A stretch of 64,000 nt of DNA from Sphingopyxis sp. LC81 (GCF_000756375.1 NZ_JNFD01000021.1:186001-250000); one strand, 5' to 3'; shown: positions 33,686 through 43,847, numbered from the stretch's first letter. Notes: a model not told the origin generated them from the sequence alone. Program-made: numbers and translations.

Positions 33686-34790
33686 GCGCAACAATCTCCG
33701 CAATCTGTTTTGCCGCCGTGCCGTCACCGAAGGGATTATGGGCACGGGCCATGGCCGAATAGGCGTCCTTGTCGTCCAAAAGCTTGAAAATTTCGGAAAC
33801 AATACGCGCTTTGTCGGTTCCGACAAGCCGCGCGGTGCCGGCTTCGATCCCTTCGGGCCGCTCGGTCGTCTCGCGCATCACGAGCACGGGTTTCCCGAGC
33901 GACGGCGCTTCCTCCTGCACACCGCCGCTGTCGGTCAGCACGAGTTCGGAGGTCGCGAGCAGGCGGACGAAATGCGGATAATCGAGCGGATCAATCAGCG
34001 CGACATTGTCTAGGCCGCCGAGGATCGGCTCCATCGCGCTGCGAACACGCGGGTTGGGATGGACCGGAAAGACCACAGCGACATTGCTGCGCGCTGCGAT
34101 AGCCGCGATCGCCTCCGCGATGGCCTTCATCCCGTCACCGAAATTCTCGCGCCGATGCGAGGTGACGGCGATGATCCTTTTGCCGGCAAAGCGCGCGAGA
34201 AGTGGGTCGAGCCCGGCGGCAAGCGCCGGTTCCTCGTCGATCCGCGCCCTCGTCGCGAGCAGCGCGTCGATGACGGTGTTGCCGGTGATATGGATCCGGT
34301 CGGCCGGCACATTTTCGCCGCGAAGCGCCGCGGCCGCGGTTTCGGTTGGCGCGAAATGCAGGTCGGCGACCGCGCCGGCGACCTTGCGATTCACCTCTTC
34401 GGGCCAAGGGTGATAGATGTTGCCACTCCGCAGCCCGGCCTCGACATGGCCGACCGGGATCTTGCGGAAATAAGCGGCAAGCGTCGCAGCCATCGTCGTC
34501 AACGTGTCGCCGTGAACGAGGACGCGGTCGGGCTTTTCGGTGTCGAACGTTTCGCCAAGCCGAACGACGAGCCGCGCCAGCAGGCCATCGAGCGTTTGAT
34601 TGGTCTGCATGACGTCAAGGTCGAGGTCGGGCGAGATGCGCGCGATATGAAGAACCTGATCGAGCATCTCGCGATGCTGGGCGGTCACGCAAACATATGC
34701 GTCAAGTCCCGCCTGTTCGCGCAGGGCATGAACAACCGGGAACATCTTGATCGCCTCCGGACGCGTTCCGAACACGGTCATCACTTTCAT
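33675..34790 (-). CDS. wecB: UDP-N-acetylglucosamine 2-epimerase (non-hydrolysing)
   Basis: A 371-residue enzyme converting UDP-GlcNAc to UDP-ManNAc. It starts MKVMTVFGTRPEAIKMFPVV, the family signature. It also contains VHGDTLTTMAATLAAY, HVEAGLRSGN, SHRRENFG and LTDSGGVQEEAPSLGKPVL, all conserved. The ATG at 34790 has AGGAG 9 bases upstream. It is the first gene of the minus-strand run and divides from the phosphatase gene by 256 bases, so promoters of both should lie there. Confidence 0.96.
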   Translation of the reverse strand: MKVMTVFGTRPEAIKMFPVVHALREQAGLDAYVCVTAQHREMLDQVLHIARISPDLDLDVMQTNQTLDGLLARLVVRLGETFDTEKPDRVLVHGDTLTTMAATLAAYFRKIPVGHVEAGLRSGNIYHPWPEEVNRKVAGAVADLHFAPTETAAAALRGENVPADRIHITGNTVIDALLATRARIDEEPALAAGLDPLLARFAGKRIIAVTSHRRENFGDGMKAIAEAIAAIAARSNVAVVFPVHPNPRVRSAMEPILGGLDNVALIDPLDYPHFVRLLATSELVLTDSGGVQEEAPSLGKPVLVMRETTERPEGIEAGTARLVGTDKARIVSEIFKLLDDKDAYSAMARAHNPFGDGTAAKQIAEIVARAH

Positions 34791-35046
34791 ATATGTCTCT
34801 CCTGACCGAAAGTTCGTTCCCGGTCGTTCAATGGGGTCCTGTCGTCGGCGAACATTAGGCGACAAAGCTTGCAACGCCATTAAATCGTGGCAATCCTCGA
34901 CGAAAGGCCCAGCAAGTAGCGTCTCGCCACGTTCGTGTGATGAACCCGCATATTGCCACTTATGTCGAGAGAGGTTAGGGGGACGCGATTGCGCGCTGGC
35001 CTATTTGGACGCTCGGTCGATATTTTTGGAAATTGGACCTTCTTTC

Positions 35047-35835
35047 ATGTTCTGGAAGCGTAAGAGCAAGCCGGTTCCGTCCATTCGGCGCCGCTTTGTC
35101 GTCCCGGAAGGGCAGCGCGTCTACGCGGTCGGCGACATCCACGGGCGTGACGACCTTTTCGCGAATTTGATCGACTTGATCCGGGCCGACAATGCAGCCC
35201 GTGGTCCCGCCAAGGTCAGCCTGATTTTGCTCGGCGACTTGGTTGATCGCGGCCCCCAGTCGGCCGATGTCGTCGACCGCGCGATGCGCCTTCAGGGCGA
35301 GTTCGACGACATGCGCCTGCTAATCGGTAACCATGAGGAATGTTTCCTCGCGGCGCTAACGGGTGACGTCCGCCGTCTCCGTTATTTCATGCGCATCGGC
35401 GGCGAGGCGACGGTCCGGAGCTATTGGAATAGCGAAGCCAGCCTCACCGCGGCGAGCTTTGAAGAGGTGGCGGAGCAGTTGCCGTCGATGGTTCCCCAGG
35501 CGCATGTTGAATTTCTCGGCAGTGGTGAGGATGTCATTGCAATCGGTGATTATGTCTTTGTCCATGCCGGTATCCGTCCAGGCGTACCGCTGGAACGTCA
35601 GGAGTTGGCGGACCTACGGTGGATTCGGGATGAGTTTTTGGGCGACGAGCGGGATCATGGAATGATGATCGTTCACGGCCATACGATTCAGGATGAGGTG
35701 GATGAATGCGTCAACCGGATCGGCATCGATACCGGGGCCTATAAATCAGGTGTTCTAACGGCGATCGTACTCGAGGGCAGCGAGCGACGCTATCTCAAAA
35801 CCGAAGGTTTTGCCGAGGCTGTCTGCTGCCCCTAA
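35047..35835 (+). CDS. Metallophosphoesterase, serine/threonine phosphatase-like
   Basis: A 262-residue phosphatase of the PPP type. All five metal and phosphate motifs are visible: GDIHGRDD (about 29-36), GDLVDRG (about 62-68), GNHEE (about 96-100), VFVHAGIRP (about 177-185) and HGHT (about 220). These enzymes hydrolyse phosphoserine/threonine or diadenosine polyphosphates. The N-terminus is basic (MFWKRKSK). It lies alone between wecB and the polysaccharide operon, so a role in turning off the Wzc-type tyrosine kinase is conceivable but not shown; tyrosine would not be its usual target. Confidence 0.85.
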   Translation: MFWKRKSKPVPSIRRRFVVPEGQRVYAVGDIHGRDDLFANLIDLIRADNAARGPAKVSLILLGDLVDRGPQSADVVDRAMRLQGEFDDMRLLIGNHEECFLAALTGDVRRLRYFMRIGGEATVRSYWNSEASLTAASFEEVAEQLPSMVPQAHVEFLGSGEDVIAIGDYVFVHAGIRPGVPLERQELADLRWIRDEFLGDERDHGMMIVHGHTIQDEVDECVNRIGIDTGAYKSGVLTAIVLEGSERRYLKTEGFAEAVCCP

Positions 35836-36155
35836 GAACTATGCTGTGACACGCCTTATATCAGGTCACGAAGGCAGCACGCCTCGCGGCGCCCGTGACC
35901 GTGGGCTTCGAGTTTGATTGCCTCTGCCGATCGCGACAGTTCAGCACAGCACGGACGAGGTTTACAGGCGAAACCCCGGTTTAGAGTGTAAATTAAACAG
36001 CGCGGAGCAACGTTCAGCCAGGTGCGAAGTTTTGTCGTTGCCCCGATCTCGACACAGCTCTAAGAGCGCGACCACAACGCTCCCGTCGCCAATGGATTGG
36101 AAAGCGGGGACTTGCGCGGAAATGCTGGCTATTGGCTGACCGCGAACTATTGTCC
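35836..36155 (+). promoter_or_regulatory. Upstream region of the polysaccharide operon
   Basis: About 320 bases with no gene. It should hold the promoter of the 36-45 kb operon. An AT-rich patch (GTGTAAATTAAACAG, near 35985-36000) could be a -10 region, but I see no clear -35 partner. A repeat of GTCACGAAG/CGTGAC type (35870-35900) forms a weak inverted pair. Confidence 0.4.
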
Positions 36156-38159
36156 ATGATCGATCGGTTTCAGCAGTTTGACGTGATGGTATCTCGACCC
36201 CAAGAAACGCCTCTTTTTATCGACTTCGCAATCGCCGTGCTCCGTCGAGCTGCCGATCTTCCGCGACCGGCGCGTCGGCTGATTGCGTTTTCGATGGATG
36301 CGGTCACATGCATAGTGTCTGTGTGGCTCGCTTTTTCGATTCGCGTAGGTGAATGGGACCTTATTAGCCGCCCCGTGGCGATCGTCATCGCGATTGTCCT
36401 TCCTTGCTGGTTCCTCATCGCTTGGTTTTGGGGAATCTACCGCGCGATCATCCGATCGGCGGGCGGACGGACAATCGTCGACATCGCGACGGCATGCCTG
36501 ATGCTTTCGCTGCCGACGATCACGATCTTCAGTTTTGTTGGGGTTGAAGGCGTACCCCGCACGGTCGGCGTCCTTCAGCCCATGCTGTTACTCCTGCTCC
36601 TCGCCACAAGCCGGGTTATCGTGCGCTATGCGCTCGTAGATGTCTTGCATCTTGTTCATCGCGGACGACCCCATCGTGTCGCCATTTACGGAGCGGGACG
36701 GGCGGGACAGCAACTGGGCCGAGCACTTCGGCACGAGGGGCATTTGACTCTGGTTTGCTATCTTGAGGATGACCACAGTCTCGTTGGCGACCGCATCGAC
36801 GGGGTGCGCATCGACGCCGCCGTCGACATCGGTCGCTACATCTCCGAACTGGAAATCGACGAGATATTGTTGGCTCTGCCAAGCGCAACCCGCGCGCGTC
36901 GCCGTGAGATCGTCGAAAGGTTAAAGAAATATGCGATCCCCGTCCGTTCGCTGCCCAGCGTCGGCAATATCATAGACGGACAGGTTTCGATCAAGGACCT
37001 GAAAGAAGTGCGTGTCGAGGATTTGCTTGGCCGCGATCCCGTTCCGCCCGATGAGCAATTGCTCGGCGGCGCCATAACTGGAAAATCGGTACTGGTGTCC
37101 GGGGCTGGCGGGTCGATCGGATCCGAGCTTTGTCGCCAGATCATGATGCGCCATCCGCATTGCCTCGTGCTGGTTGAGCAGTCGGAGTTCGCGCTTTACA
37201 ACATTCTAACAGAACTTGAGGAAAGCGGCATCGCCGACGGCAAGGTTTTGATTGTGCCTCACCTTGTCGACGTATCCGATGGCTTGGCTATGCGGCGGAC
37301 CATGGAGCGGCATCGTCCCGATACGGTTTTTCATGCCGCTGCTTACAAGCATGTGCCGTTGGTAGAAGCCAACCCGATTTCGGGGCTTCGGAACAATATT
37401 CTGGGAACCTATCACTGCAGCATCGAGGCCGAACGCGTGAACTCTTCTCGCTTCATCCTCGTCAGTACCGACAAAGCTGTTCGTCCGACGAATATCATGG
37501 GCGCGTCAAAGCGCGTCTGCGAGATGATCCTGCAGGCGCGGGCAGCAGAAACGAAGGGCGGTACAATCTTCTCGATCGTTCGTTTCGGTAACGTGCTGAG
37601 CTCGAGCGGATCGGTGGTTCCGCGCTTTCAGGCCCAGATCAATGCTGGTGGGCCAGTCACTTTGACCCATCGGGAAGTCACCCGTTATTTCATGACGATC
37701 CCCGAAGCCGCCGAGTTGGTGATGCAGGCGGGGGCCATGGCAAATGGCGGGGAGGTGTTCATTCTAGATATGGGCAAGCCAGTCCGCATCATTGACCTGG
37801 CACAATCGATGATTCAACTTTCGGGTTGCACGGTACGCGATCAGGAAAATCCCGACGGCGATATCGCCATCGAAGAAATTGGTTTGCGCCCCGGCGAGAA
37901 AATGTATGAGGAACTGCTTATCGGAGACAAGCCGGAGCCGACCGATCACAGCCGAATCATGCGAGCGACAGAGAAGAAGCTCAACTGGGTGGAACTGTCT
38001 TCATGGTTGGACCAGATGACAGAGGCGTTGGATAATGGGGATATCGAAGGTGCTATGGCGGTAGTGCGCAATGTCGTTCCCGACTATACACCCTCGCCGA
38101 CTGGGGACGCCGCTCTACCGGATCAAGCCGAATCCCTGAAGAAGACGATTACGCGATGA
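36156..38159 (+). CDS. Membrane nucleotide-sugar 4,6-dehydratase (PglF/WbpM/CapD-like)
   Basis: A 667-residue protein. Four membrane helices occupy the first about 130 residues. A first Rossmann domain (YGAGRAGQQLG, about 176) precedes a catalytic SDR domain starting VSGAGGSIGSELCRQI (about 313). The active site reads STDKAVRPTNIMGASKR, the Met-x-x-x-Lys variant of PglF/FlaA1-type enzymes. They convert UDP-GlcNAc to UDP-4-keto-6-deoxy-GlcNAc, the first step to bacillosamine, QuiNAc or FucNAc. The start is uncertain: TTG 36132 and ATG 36156 are both possible, and neither has a good ribosome site. Its stop overlaps the next gene. Confidence 0.9.
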   Translation: MIDRFQQFDVMVSRPQETPLFIDFAIAVLRRAADLPRPARRLIAFSMDAVTCIVSVWLAFSIRVGEWDLISRPVAIVIAIVLPCWFLIAWFWGIYRAIIRSAGGRTIVDIATACLMLSLPTITIFSFVGVEGVPRTVGVLQPMLLLLLLATSRVIVRYALVDVLHLVHRGRPHRVAIYGAGRAGQQLGRALRHEGHLTLVCYLEDDHSLVGDRIDGVRIDAAVDIGRYISELEIDEILLALPSATRARRREIVERLKKYAIPVRSLPSVGNIIDGQVSIKDLKEVRVEDLLGRDPVPPDEQLLGGAITGKSVLVSGAGGSIGSELCRQIMMRHPHCLVLVEQSEFALYNILTELEESGIADGKVLIVPHLVDVSDGLAMRRTMERHRPDTVFHAAAYKHVPLVEANPISGLRNNILGTYHCSIEAERVNSSRFILVSTDKAVRPTNIMGASKRVCEMILQARAAETKGGTIFSIVRFGNVLSSSGSVVPRFQAQINAGGPVTLTHREVTRYFMTIPEAAELVMQAGAMANGGEVFILDMGKPVRIIDLAQSMIQLSGCTVRDQENPDGDIAIEEIGLRPGEKMYEELLIGDKPEPTDHSRIMRATEKKLNWVELSSWLDQMTEALDNGDIEGAMAVVRNVVPDYTPSPTGDAALPDQAESLKKTITR

Positions 38160-39583
38160 TAAAGATAATGAGAAGAAATCGCTTGTCGCACTCGCACGCG
38201 ACGGCCTCCCCGATGTCCCTCGATCGTCTTGCCTATCTCGGAATGGCGGCGCTGCTACTGACTGGCTTCCTGCTGGCTGGCGGGGGGCGCGATGATCTGT
38301 TGTCGCTGGTGATCTGGCGACCGCTGTCGATGATTTTTCTGGCGTTGGCGATCTGTATCTATTGGCGAGAAGCATGGCAGAATGGCCAGGCTCTCGTGCT
38401 GTTTGGTCTCGTCGTCGTACTATTACCAGCACTCCATCTTGTGCCGCTTCCTCCCGCAATCTGGTCTTCTTTGCCGGGGCGTGAGTTCATCGCGGCAATC
38501 TACCGGGATGCAGGAATGACTCTGCCGTGGCAGCCGTTGTCGGTGGCGCAGGCGCGAACGTGGAACGCGTTGTTCTCGCTCGGCGCACCGCTTGCCATGC
38601 TTTTTCTGGTCCTGTCGACCGATATGAAGTGGCAGCGCCGCATCGTGCTGATCCTGCTGGGTATCGGTTTTATAAGCGGTATTATCGGCACGCTGCAGGC
38701 CATTGGGCCCGCGCAGGGGCCGCTCTATTTCTATCGGATCACTAATAACGGTTATAGCGTGGGCTTTTTTGCCAACCGAAACCATCAAGCCGCGTTTCTG
38801 GCATCGATGTATCCTTTGCTCGCTGCCAATCTTTCCTTTTTCAAAGGCAAGCCCGAGCAATTGTTGTTCCACCGTTCCATGGCAATCATCGGCGGACTGC
38901 TGCTGCTAGTGTTAATCCTCATGACGGGATCACGCGGCGGCGTCGCGCTGGCGGTGCTCGGCGTTGTTGCGGCATGGTGGGTTTATCGGGCACCCGTCGC
39001 GCAGGTACGGTCCGCAGCGCGGGCAACCGAGACGCGAACCCGAATTATCGGCTTTGGCCTTGCATTGCTGCTGATGGTTTTTGCGGCAATCGTTGCCGTT
39101 CGTACACCGGCAGTCCGTCGGCTGATGGAAGGCGATCCGTCGAGTGAACTGCGGGTCAGCAACCTGTCCACGGTCATGGAAGCGGTGAACCAGTTTTTCC
39201 CGTTTGGAAGTGGTCTTGGAACATTTGTCGAGGCATTTCAGCTATTCGAGAGGAATGATTCCATCTCCGCGACATATTTCAATCATGCCCATAATGATTT
39301 CGTCGAGATTCTCCTGACTGCCGGCGTTCCCGGCGTGGCGATGATTCTGTGGGCGGCCATACTCGGCTTCATGGTGCTGCGAGTGCTGGTGAAATCACGT
39401 AACGTAAAATCGAACAGCCCTGAATTTCAGTCGCAAGTGCTTGGTCGCGCCGGAATTTCGATACTCGCCATGCTTGCGCTCTACAGCGCGGCTGACTATC
39501 CGCTGCGCGTTCCGTCGCTCATGCTGCTGGCGGTGATCGCTGCCGGCTGGTGTTCAAATGCCTGTCGGGTAGCCCAACGATGA
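38156..39583 (+). CDS. O-antigen ligase/polymerase family membrane protein
   Basis: A 475-residue polytopic protein with about 11-12 hydrophobic segments and a large hydrophilic loop near residues 325-380 containing FNHAHNDFVEILLTAG, the H-x-x-x-D/E-type segment of the Wzy_C domain. This domain is shared by O-antigen ligases (WaaL) and some polymerases. It overlaps the dehydratase stop (ATGATG context) and the export lipoprotein start, so it is translationally coupled. Given the Wza/Wzc partners, a polymerase for the same glycan is more likely than a lipid A ligase. Confidence 0.8.
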   Translation: MIKIMRRNRLSHSHATASPMSLDRLAYLGMAALLLTGFLLAGGGRDDLLSLVIWRPLSMIFLALAICIYWREAWQNGQALVLFGLVVVLLPALHLVPLPPAIWSSLPGREFIAAIYRDAGMTLPWQPLSVAQARTWNALFSLGAPLAMLFLVLSTDMKWQRRIVLILLGIGFISGIIGTLQAIGPAQGPLYFYRITNNGYSVGFFANRNHQAAFLASMYPLLAANLSFFKGKPEQLLFHRSMAIIGGLLLLVLILMTGSRGGVALAVLGVVAAWWVYRAPVAQVRSAARATETRTRIIGFGLALLLMVFAAIVAVRTPAVRRLMEGDPSSELRVSNLSTVMEAVNQFFPFGSGLGTFVEAFQLFERNDSISATYFNHAHNDFVEILLTAGVPGVAMILWAAILGFMVLRVLVKSRNVKSNSPEFQSQVLGRAGISILAMLALYSAADYPLRVPSLMLLAVIAAGWCSNACRVAQR

Positions 39584-40347
39584 AGAGATTTATGTCGCAA
39601 GTCGATTTCAGAAGTTTCGCCAAAGCGTCGGTTGCGAGCTTGGCAGCAATGTTGTTGCTGACCACAACAGCCTGCACGAAGAGCATGACATCAGGCGGCC
39701 TTGGCGGCTCCACTGTCACGCGTGTCGATGCCAGTGAACTTCCGGGGCCGGAAGGGCAGGTTGGTGATGCCCAGCATTACAGCTATCGCATTGGGCCCTA
39801 TGACAAGCTGATCGTCGATGTCCTCAACATCGAACAGCTGAGCGATCGTCGCGTTACCGCCGATGGCGATGGCGCGATCAGCCTGCCGGTGGCAGGCGTT
39901 GTCAACCTTAACAACCTGAGCATCGCTGAAGCAAATGCTCGGCTCGCGCAGCAACTGCGTGCCGGCCATATGCGGAATCCCCGCGTTGCTGTGAACCTCG
40001 AGGAATCGGTCAGCCGTTTCGTCACGATCGATGGCGAGGTCGAGCAGCCGGGCAATTATCCGATTGTTGGTGGAATGACCCTGATGCGTGGCGTCGCTGC
40101 GGCGAAGGGGGCCACTGATTTCGCGAAGCTTCGTGAGGTCGTGATCCATCGGAATGTGAAGGGCAGCCAGATGATCGCATTGTACGATCTGGCAGCTATT
40201 CGGCGCGGCGCCTATACGGACCCCATACTCTATCCCAACGACATCATTGTCGTGGGTGATTCGCCGTCGCGTCGCTTGCTTCAGCAGTTCGTGTCTATTG
40301 CGCCGCTCTTCGTCTCACCGCTGATCGCGGTCCTTGACAACCGCTGA
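39580..40347 (+). CDS. Polysaccharide export lipoprotein (Wza/GumB-like)
   Basis: A 255-residue outer-membrane export protein. The N-terminus has a signal sequence ending in LTTTAC, a probable lipobox with Cys at about residue 28. The Poly_export domain follows (YSYRIGPYDKLIVDVLNI, about 66-83), then two SLBB-type beta segments (VTIDGEVEQPGNYPI). It should form the outer-membrane ring or channel through which the polymer leaves the cell. ATGA overlaps the previous stop. The next gene is the matching inner-membrane kinase, as in gum and wz loci. Confidence 0.9.
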   Translation: MKRFMSQVDFRSFAKASVASLAAMLLLTTTACTKSMTSGGLGGSTVTRVDASELPGPEGQVGDAQHYSYRIGPYDKLIVDVLNIEQLSDRRVTADGDGAISLPVAGVVNLNNLSIAEANARLAQQLRAGHMRNPRVAVNLEESVSRFVTIDGEVEQPGNYPIVGGMTLMRGVAAAKGATDFAKLREVVIHRNVKGSQMIALYDLAAIRRGAYTDPILYPNDIIVVGDSPSRRLLQQFVSIAPLFVSPLIAVLDNR

Positions 40348-40364
40348 TCCGTACTCCGGCTGAA

Positions 40365-42581
40365 ATGAGTGTAAATTTGATGTCCAAGATGGAACCTTCC
40401 GCTCAGATGATTGGCGACGAGGCTGGTGCCAGTGCGGCGCCTTGGGCTGCGCCGATCCTTCTCGATTATTGGAATGCGCTGAAGCGCCACATTTGGGTCG
40501 CTCTGGCTATCGTGTCGGTTGCGGTGGTGATTGGTACAATCCTGACCTTGCTTATGACGCCGCAATTCACGGCAACGTCGAGGATCGAGATTGCTCGTGA
40601 ACAAGCCAATGTCACGAATGTCGAGGGTCTTCAGCGCGAAGACGCAACGCCAAATCAGGAATTCTACCTGACGCAATATTCATTGCTCAACGCGCGCTCG
40701 CTTGCGGAGCGCGTCGAGCGCCGACTGCGGCTTGCGTCGAACAAGAGTTTCTTCGAGGCCCACGGCGCGACGCCGGTGGGTGAAGGCTTTCTGTCGGGTG
40801 GCGGAAACGCCGGCGCGGTTTCGGTTGATAATATGCGCGATCGCCAGCGGCAGGCAGTGGATTTGCTTCTCGGTCATATCTCAATTTCGCCGGTTCGCGG
40901 GTCGGCGCTGGTCGACGTCAGCTACACCAGCGCTTCATCCGGCATCTCCCAGCAGATTGCCAAGACCTGGGTAAGTGAATTCGCCCAACAAAGCATGGAT
41001 CGCCGCCTTGCATCCACGGCCGACGCCCGGGTCTATCTGGAATCTCGGCTCCAAGGCTTGCGTGAGCGCCTGGAGACGTCGGAACGCGATCTTGTGAATT
41101 ATGCGGCGCGGCAGGGAATCGTCCGACTATCGGAATCCAAAAGCCCTGACGGCAGAACGCAAACGACACAAACGCTCGCATCCAGCAATCTCGATCAGCT
41201 GAACCGCTTCCTCGTTGAAGCGACGGCCGAGCGGACGCAGGCTGAAGCGCGGCTGCGCGCAGCACGCTCTGCCGGAAGCACGCAGCTGGCGCTGCAGAAC
41301 CAATCTCTGAGCAATCTGCGCGCACAGCGCGCCGAAACGAACGCGAAATATCAGGAGATGCTTGTTCACTTTGAACCCGAATATGCCGATGCGAAGGCTG
41401 CACGCGAGCAAATTGCTGCGCTGGATCGCGCAATCGGGGCCGAAGACAAGCGTGTTCGCGACGCTTATATGGCGGATTATGAGGCCGCTTCGCAGCGCGA
41501 ACAGGTCTTGCGTGGTAAGGTCAACGAGCTTCTCGGGCAGCTCGATTCCGAAAGCCGCTCGAGCATCCAGTATAATATCTTTCAGCGCGAAGTTGATACC
41601 AACCGCCAACTTTATGACTCGCTGCTGCAGCGTTATAAGGAAATCGGCGTCGCTGGCGTTGGGACCAACAATATTTCGGTCGTCGATCCGGCACCGTTGC
41701 CCGAGGCACCGTCGTCACCCAAGCTGTTGATAAACCTTGTTCTCGCGCTGTTGGCGGGCGCGGGGCTTGCCGCGATCACCATCTTCGTTCTGGAAAATCT
41801 CGACGAAAGCCTGCGCGAGCCGCATCAGGTCGCGACCAAGCTCGACGTACCCCTGTTGGGTGCGATTCCGGTGGTCAATGACGATGCGCTCGAGAATATG
41901 GACGATCCGAAGTCGATCCTATCCGAAGCCTATATGACGGTTCGCACGAACCTGAGCTTTTCGACAGATCATGGCGTACCGAAGACGTTCGCGCTCATCA
42001 GTACCTCGCCTGCGGAAGGTAAATCCACGTCGGCTTACTCATTGGCGCGCGTGCTTGGCCGGACATCGGGAACGGTGGTGCTGGTCGATGTCGATATGCG
42101 CCGTCCGATCCTTGCTTCGCGATTGGGACTTGAGAGCGGTCGCGGCGTGTCGAACTTCCTCGCCGGTGACGATAATTGGGAACAGCTTGTCCAAGATACG
42201 GGCGCGACCAATGTGTCGTTTGTCGCCGCCGGGCCGACTCCGCCGAGCGCATCGGAACTGCTTAGCGGCGAGCGCCTGGCCCTGTTTGTCAAGCAACTCG
42301 CCAGCCGGTTCGATCATGTCATTCTCGACAGCCCACCGATGCTCGGTCTGTCCGACGCACCGCTGATCGCCAATGTTGTCGAGGGCGTCGTCTACGTGAT
42401 TGAAGCGGACCGGACTGCGGTGCGTGCATCCCAGGCGGCGATCCAGCGGCTGCGCGAATCTCGCGGGCATATTTTGGGCGTGCTGCTGACCAAATATAGC
42501 GCGAAGCAGTCGGGCTACGGCTATGGTTATGGATATGGCTATGGCTATGGCAGCGACAAAGCGGACGGGGAGAAGGGCTGA
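40365..42581 (+). CDS. Wzc/ExoP-like chain-length regulator and tyrosine autokinase
   Basis: A 738-residue protein. A Wzz domain lies between membrane helices at about 44-64 and 448-470, with long coiled coils. The C-terminal BY-kinase domain has Walker A in STSPAEGKSTSAYS (about 546), Walker A-prime VVLVDVDMRRPIL, and Walker B VILDSPPMLG. The C-terminus is a Tyr/Gly run of at least six YG units (about 718-731), the likely autophosphorylation cluster. This protein controls polymer length and export in concert with the Wza-like lipoprotein. Confidence 0.93.
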   Translation: MSVNLMSKMEPSAQMIGDEAGASAAPWAAPILLDYWNALKRHIWVALAIVSVAVVIGTILTLLMTPQFTATSRIEIAREQANVTNVEGLQREDATPNQEFYLTQYSLLNARSLAERVERRLRLASNKSFFEAHGATPVGEGFLSGGGNAGAVSVDNMRDRQRQAVDLLLGHISISPVRGSALVDVSYTSASSGISQQIAKTWVSEFAQQSMDRRLASTADARVYLESRLQGLRERLETSERDLVNYAARQGIVRLSESKSPDGRTQTTQTLASSNLDQLNRFLVEATAERTQAEARLRAARSAGSTQLALQNQSLSNLRAQRAETNAKYQEMLVHFEPEYADAKAAREQIAALDRAIGAEDKRVRDAYMADYEAASQREQVLRGKVNELLGQLDSESRSSIQYNIFQREVDTNRQLYDSLLQRYKEIGVAGVGTNNISVVDPAPLPEAPSSPKLLINLVLALLAGAGLAAITIFVLENLDESLREPHQVATKLDVPLLGAIPVVNDDALENMDDPKSILSEAYMTVRTNLSFSTDHGVPKTFALISTSPAEGKSTSAYSLARVLGRTSGTVVLVDVDMRRPILASRLGLESGRGVSNFLAGDDNWEQLVQDTGATNVSFVAAGPTPPSASELLSGERLALFVKQLASRFDHVILDSPPMLGLSDAPLIANVVEGVVYVIEADRTAVRASQAAIQRLRESRGHILGVLLTKYSAKQSGYGYGYGYGYGYGSDKADGEKG

Positions 42582-43846
42582 TGACAGCGGTCAATGGCCG
42601 CGGTTCGAGAGAAGCCCCACCTCTGCGCTTCACGCCCAAGATATTCGTGGCGCTGTTGACGGGGCTTTTGTTGGCGGTCCTAGCGTTTTCGCAAGCCGCG
42701 GCAGCGATCGGGATGACGCTCAACAGTTTCCGTCCGCTGGGCGGCAGTTTCTTCTCGTGGCGAAGCGCACAGCATCAACTGGCCGTTGATCTTTTCGAGA
42801 AGCGCAAGCGAACTGATGCGCGACGCTTGATGGCATCGGGTCGCACGGGGTTGAGATATGCGCCTTTGTCCGCCCGATCCTTGTGGATGGTCGGGAAAGG
42901 ATATGAGGCGCAGAAAGACATGAAAGCAGCGCGCCGCGTGATGGCTCGGGCGCAGAAGGTTACCCGCCGGGATGCTGCAATCCAGCTTTGGCTTGCCGAG
43001 GACGCGTTCCGCCGAGAGGATGTCGCGGAAGCGATTGGCCATTATGATCTGATCATGCGGTCTCAGCCGGAGACAAGCCGGGAAATCCTGCCCCGGCTTG
43101 CTGCGGTCATGGTTGCGTGGCAGGGACGCCCATATCTCCAACCATATATCAACAGTCGCAACCTCTGGTATCCCGGCCTGATGACCTCAGCGGTTAATTT
43201 GCTGCCAAAGGCGGAGCCAATCGGCCTTTTGCTGATTGAGCGCAAAGCGAAAGCGCCTGATATTGTCGAGCTGGAATCGGTCTACGGGAAACTCGTGACC
43301 CGACTGGTCGATGAAGGTGCGATAGAAGTCGCACTAAAGACGTATCCGCTTTTGCCGAACGGCAAGGCAGAGGTGCTTGGCAATGTCAGCGGAATTGCTA
43401 ATGGGAAGCCGATTGCCGGTTATCCTCCGTTCATATGGTCTCTAGCTAACGAAGCCTATGGCGCTACGCTGGTCGGTGTCGACAGGAGCGGCGGAGGGAT
43501 GGAATTTTTCGCCGCACCGGGAACCCTCGGCATGGCGGCGTCAAAGCTCATCAAAATCGATGCGGGAAATCGCCTCCGCTGGCGAATCTACGATCGAACC
43601 GCCAATTTGCAGAGCACCGCCGCATGGGTTGCGACATGTGTTGCGGGCAAGGCGAAGGGAGCGCAACATATGTCGATCAATCTGCTTTCGCAGTCGACGC
43701 CGCTCAACAAGACGATGAGCATGGCGCTTCCCGCGAATTGCGACGTCATCCGGCTCGATATGCGCGTCGCCGGTGGCATCGGAACGGGTCCCGCTAGCCT
43801 GGTCGTCGGTGATCTGGGACACGAGAAAGCCGCTGTAGCGAACTGA
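42581..43846 (+). CDS. TPR-like membrane-anchored protein of the polysaccharide operon
   Basis: A 421-residue protein with an N-terminal hydrophobic segment (about 20-42), an unprocessed anchor or signal peptide, then TPR-like helices (QLAVDLFEKRKRTDARRLMASG; KAARRVMARAQKVTRRDAA). The C-terminal half is beta-rich with LVVGDLG near the end. Similar proteins occur in sphingomonad polysaccharide loci, with no defined enzymatic role. TGATG overlap with the kinase gene indicates coupling. A scaffold role in the secretion complex is an inference. Confidence 0.65.
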   Translation: MTAVNGRGSREAPPLRFTPKIFVALLTGLLLAVLAFSQAAAAIGMTLNSFRPLGGSFFSWRSAQHQLAVDLFEKRKRTDARRLMASGRTGLRYAPLSARSLWMVGKGYEAQKDMKAARRVMARAQKVTRRDAAIQLWLAEDAFRREDVAEAIGHYDLIMRSQPETSREILPRLAAVMVAWQGRPYLQPYINSRNLWYPGLMTSAVNLLPKAEPIGLLLIERKAKAPDIVELESVYGKLVTRLVDEGAIEVALKTYPLLPNGKAEVLGNVSGIANGKPIAGYPPFIWSLANEAYGATLVGVDRSGGGMEFFAAPGTLGMAASKLIKIDAGNRLRWRIYDRTANLQSTAAWVATCVAGKAKGAQHMSINLLSQSTPLNKTMSMALPANCDVIRLDMRVAGGIGTGPASLVVGDLGHEKAAVAN

Positions 43847-43847
43847 T

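Noticed and set aside
32138..33787. Long plus-strand open frame of 549 codons opposite wecC and manA
   Set aside because: It is a GC-rich shadow of wecC; its composition (Arg, Ala, Asp-rich) has no motif and no ribosome site.
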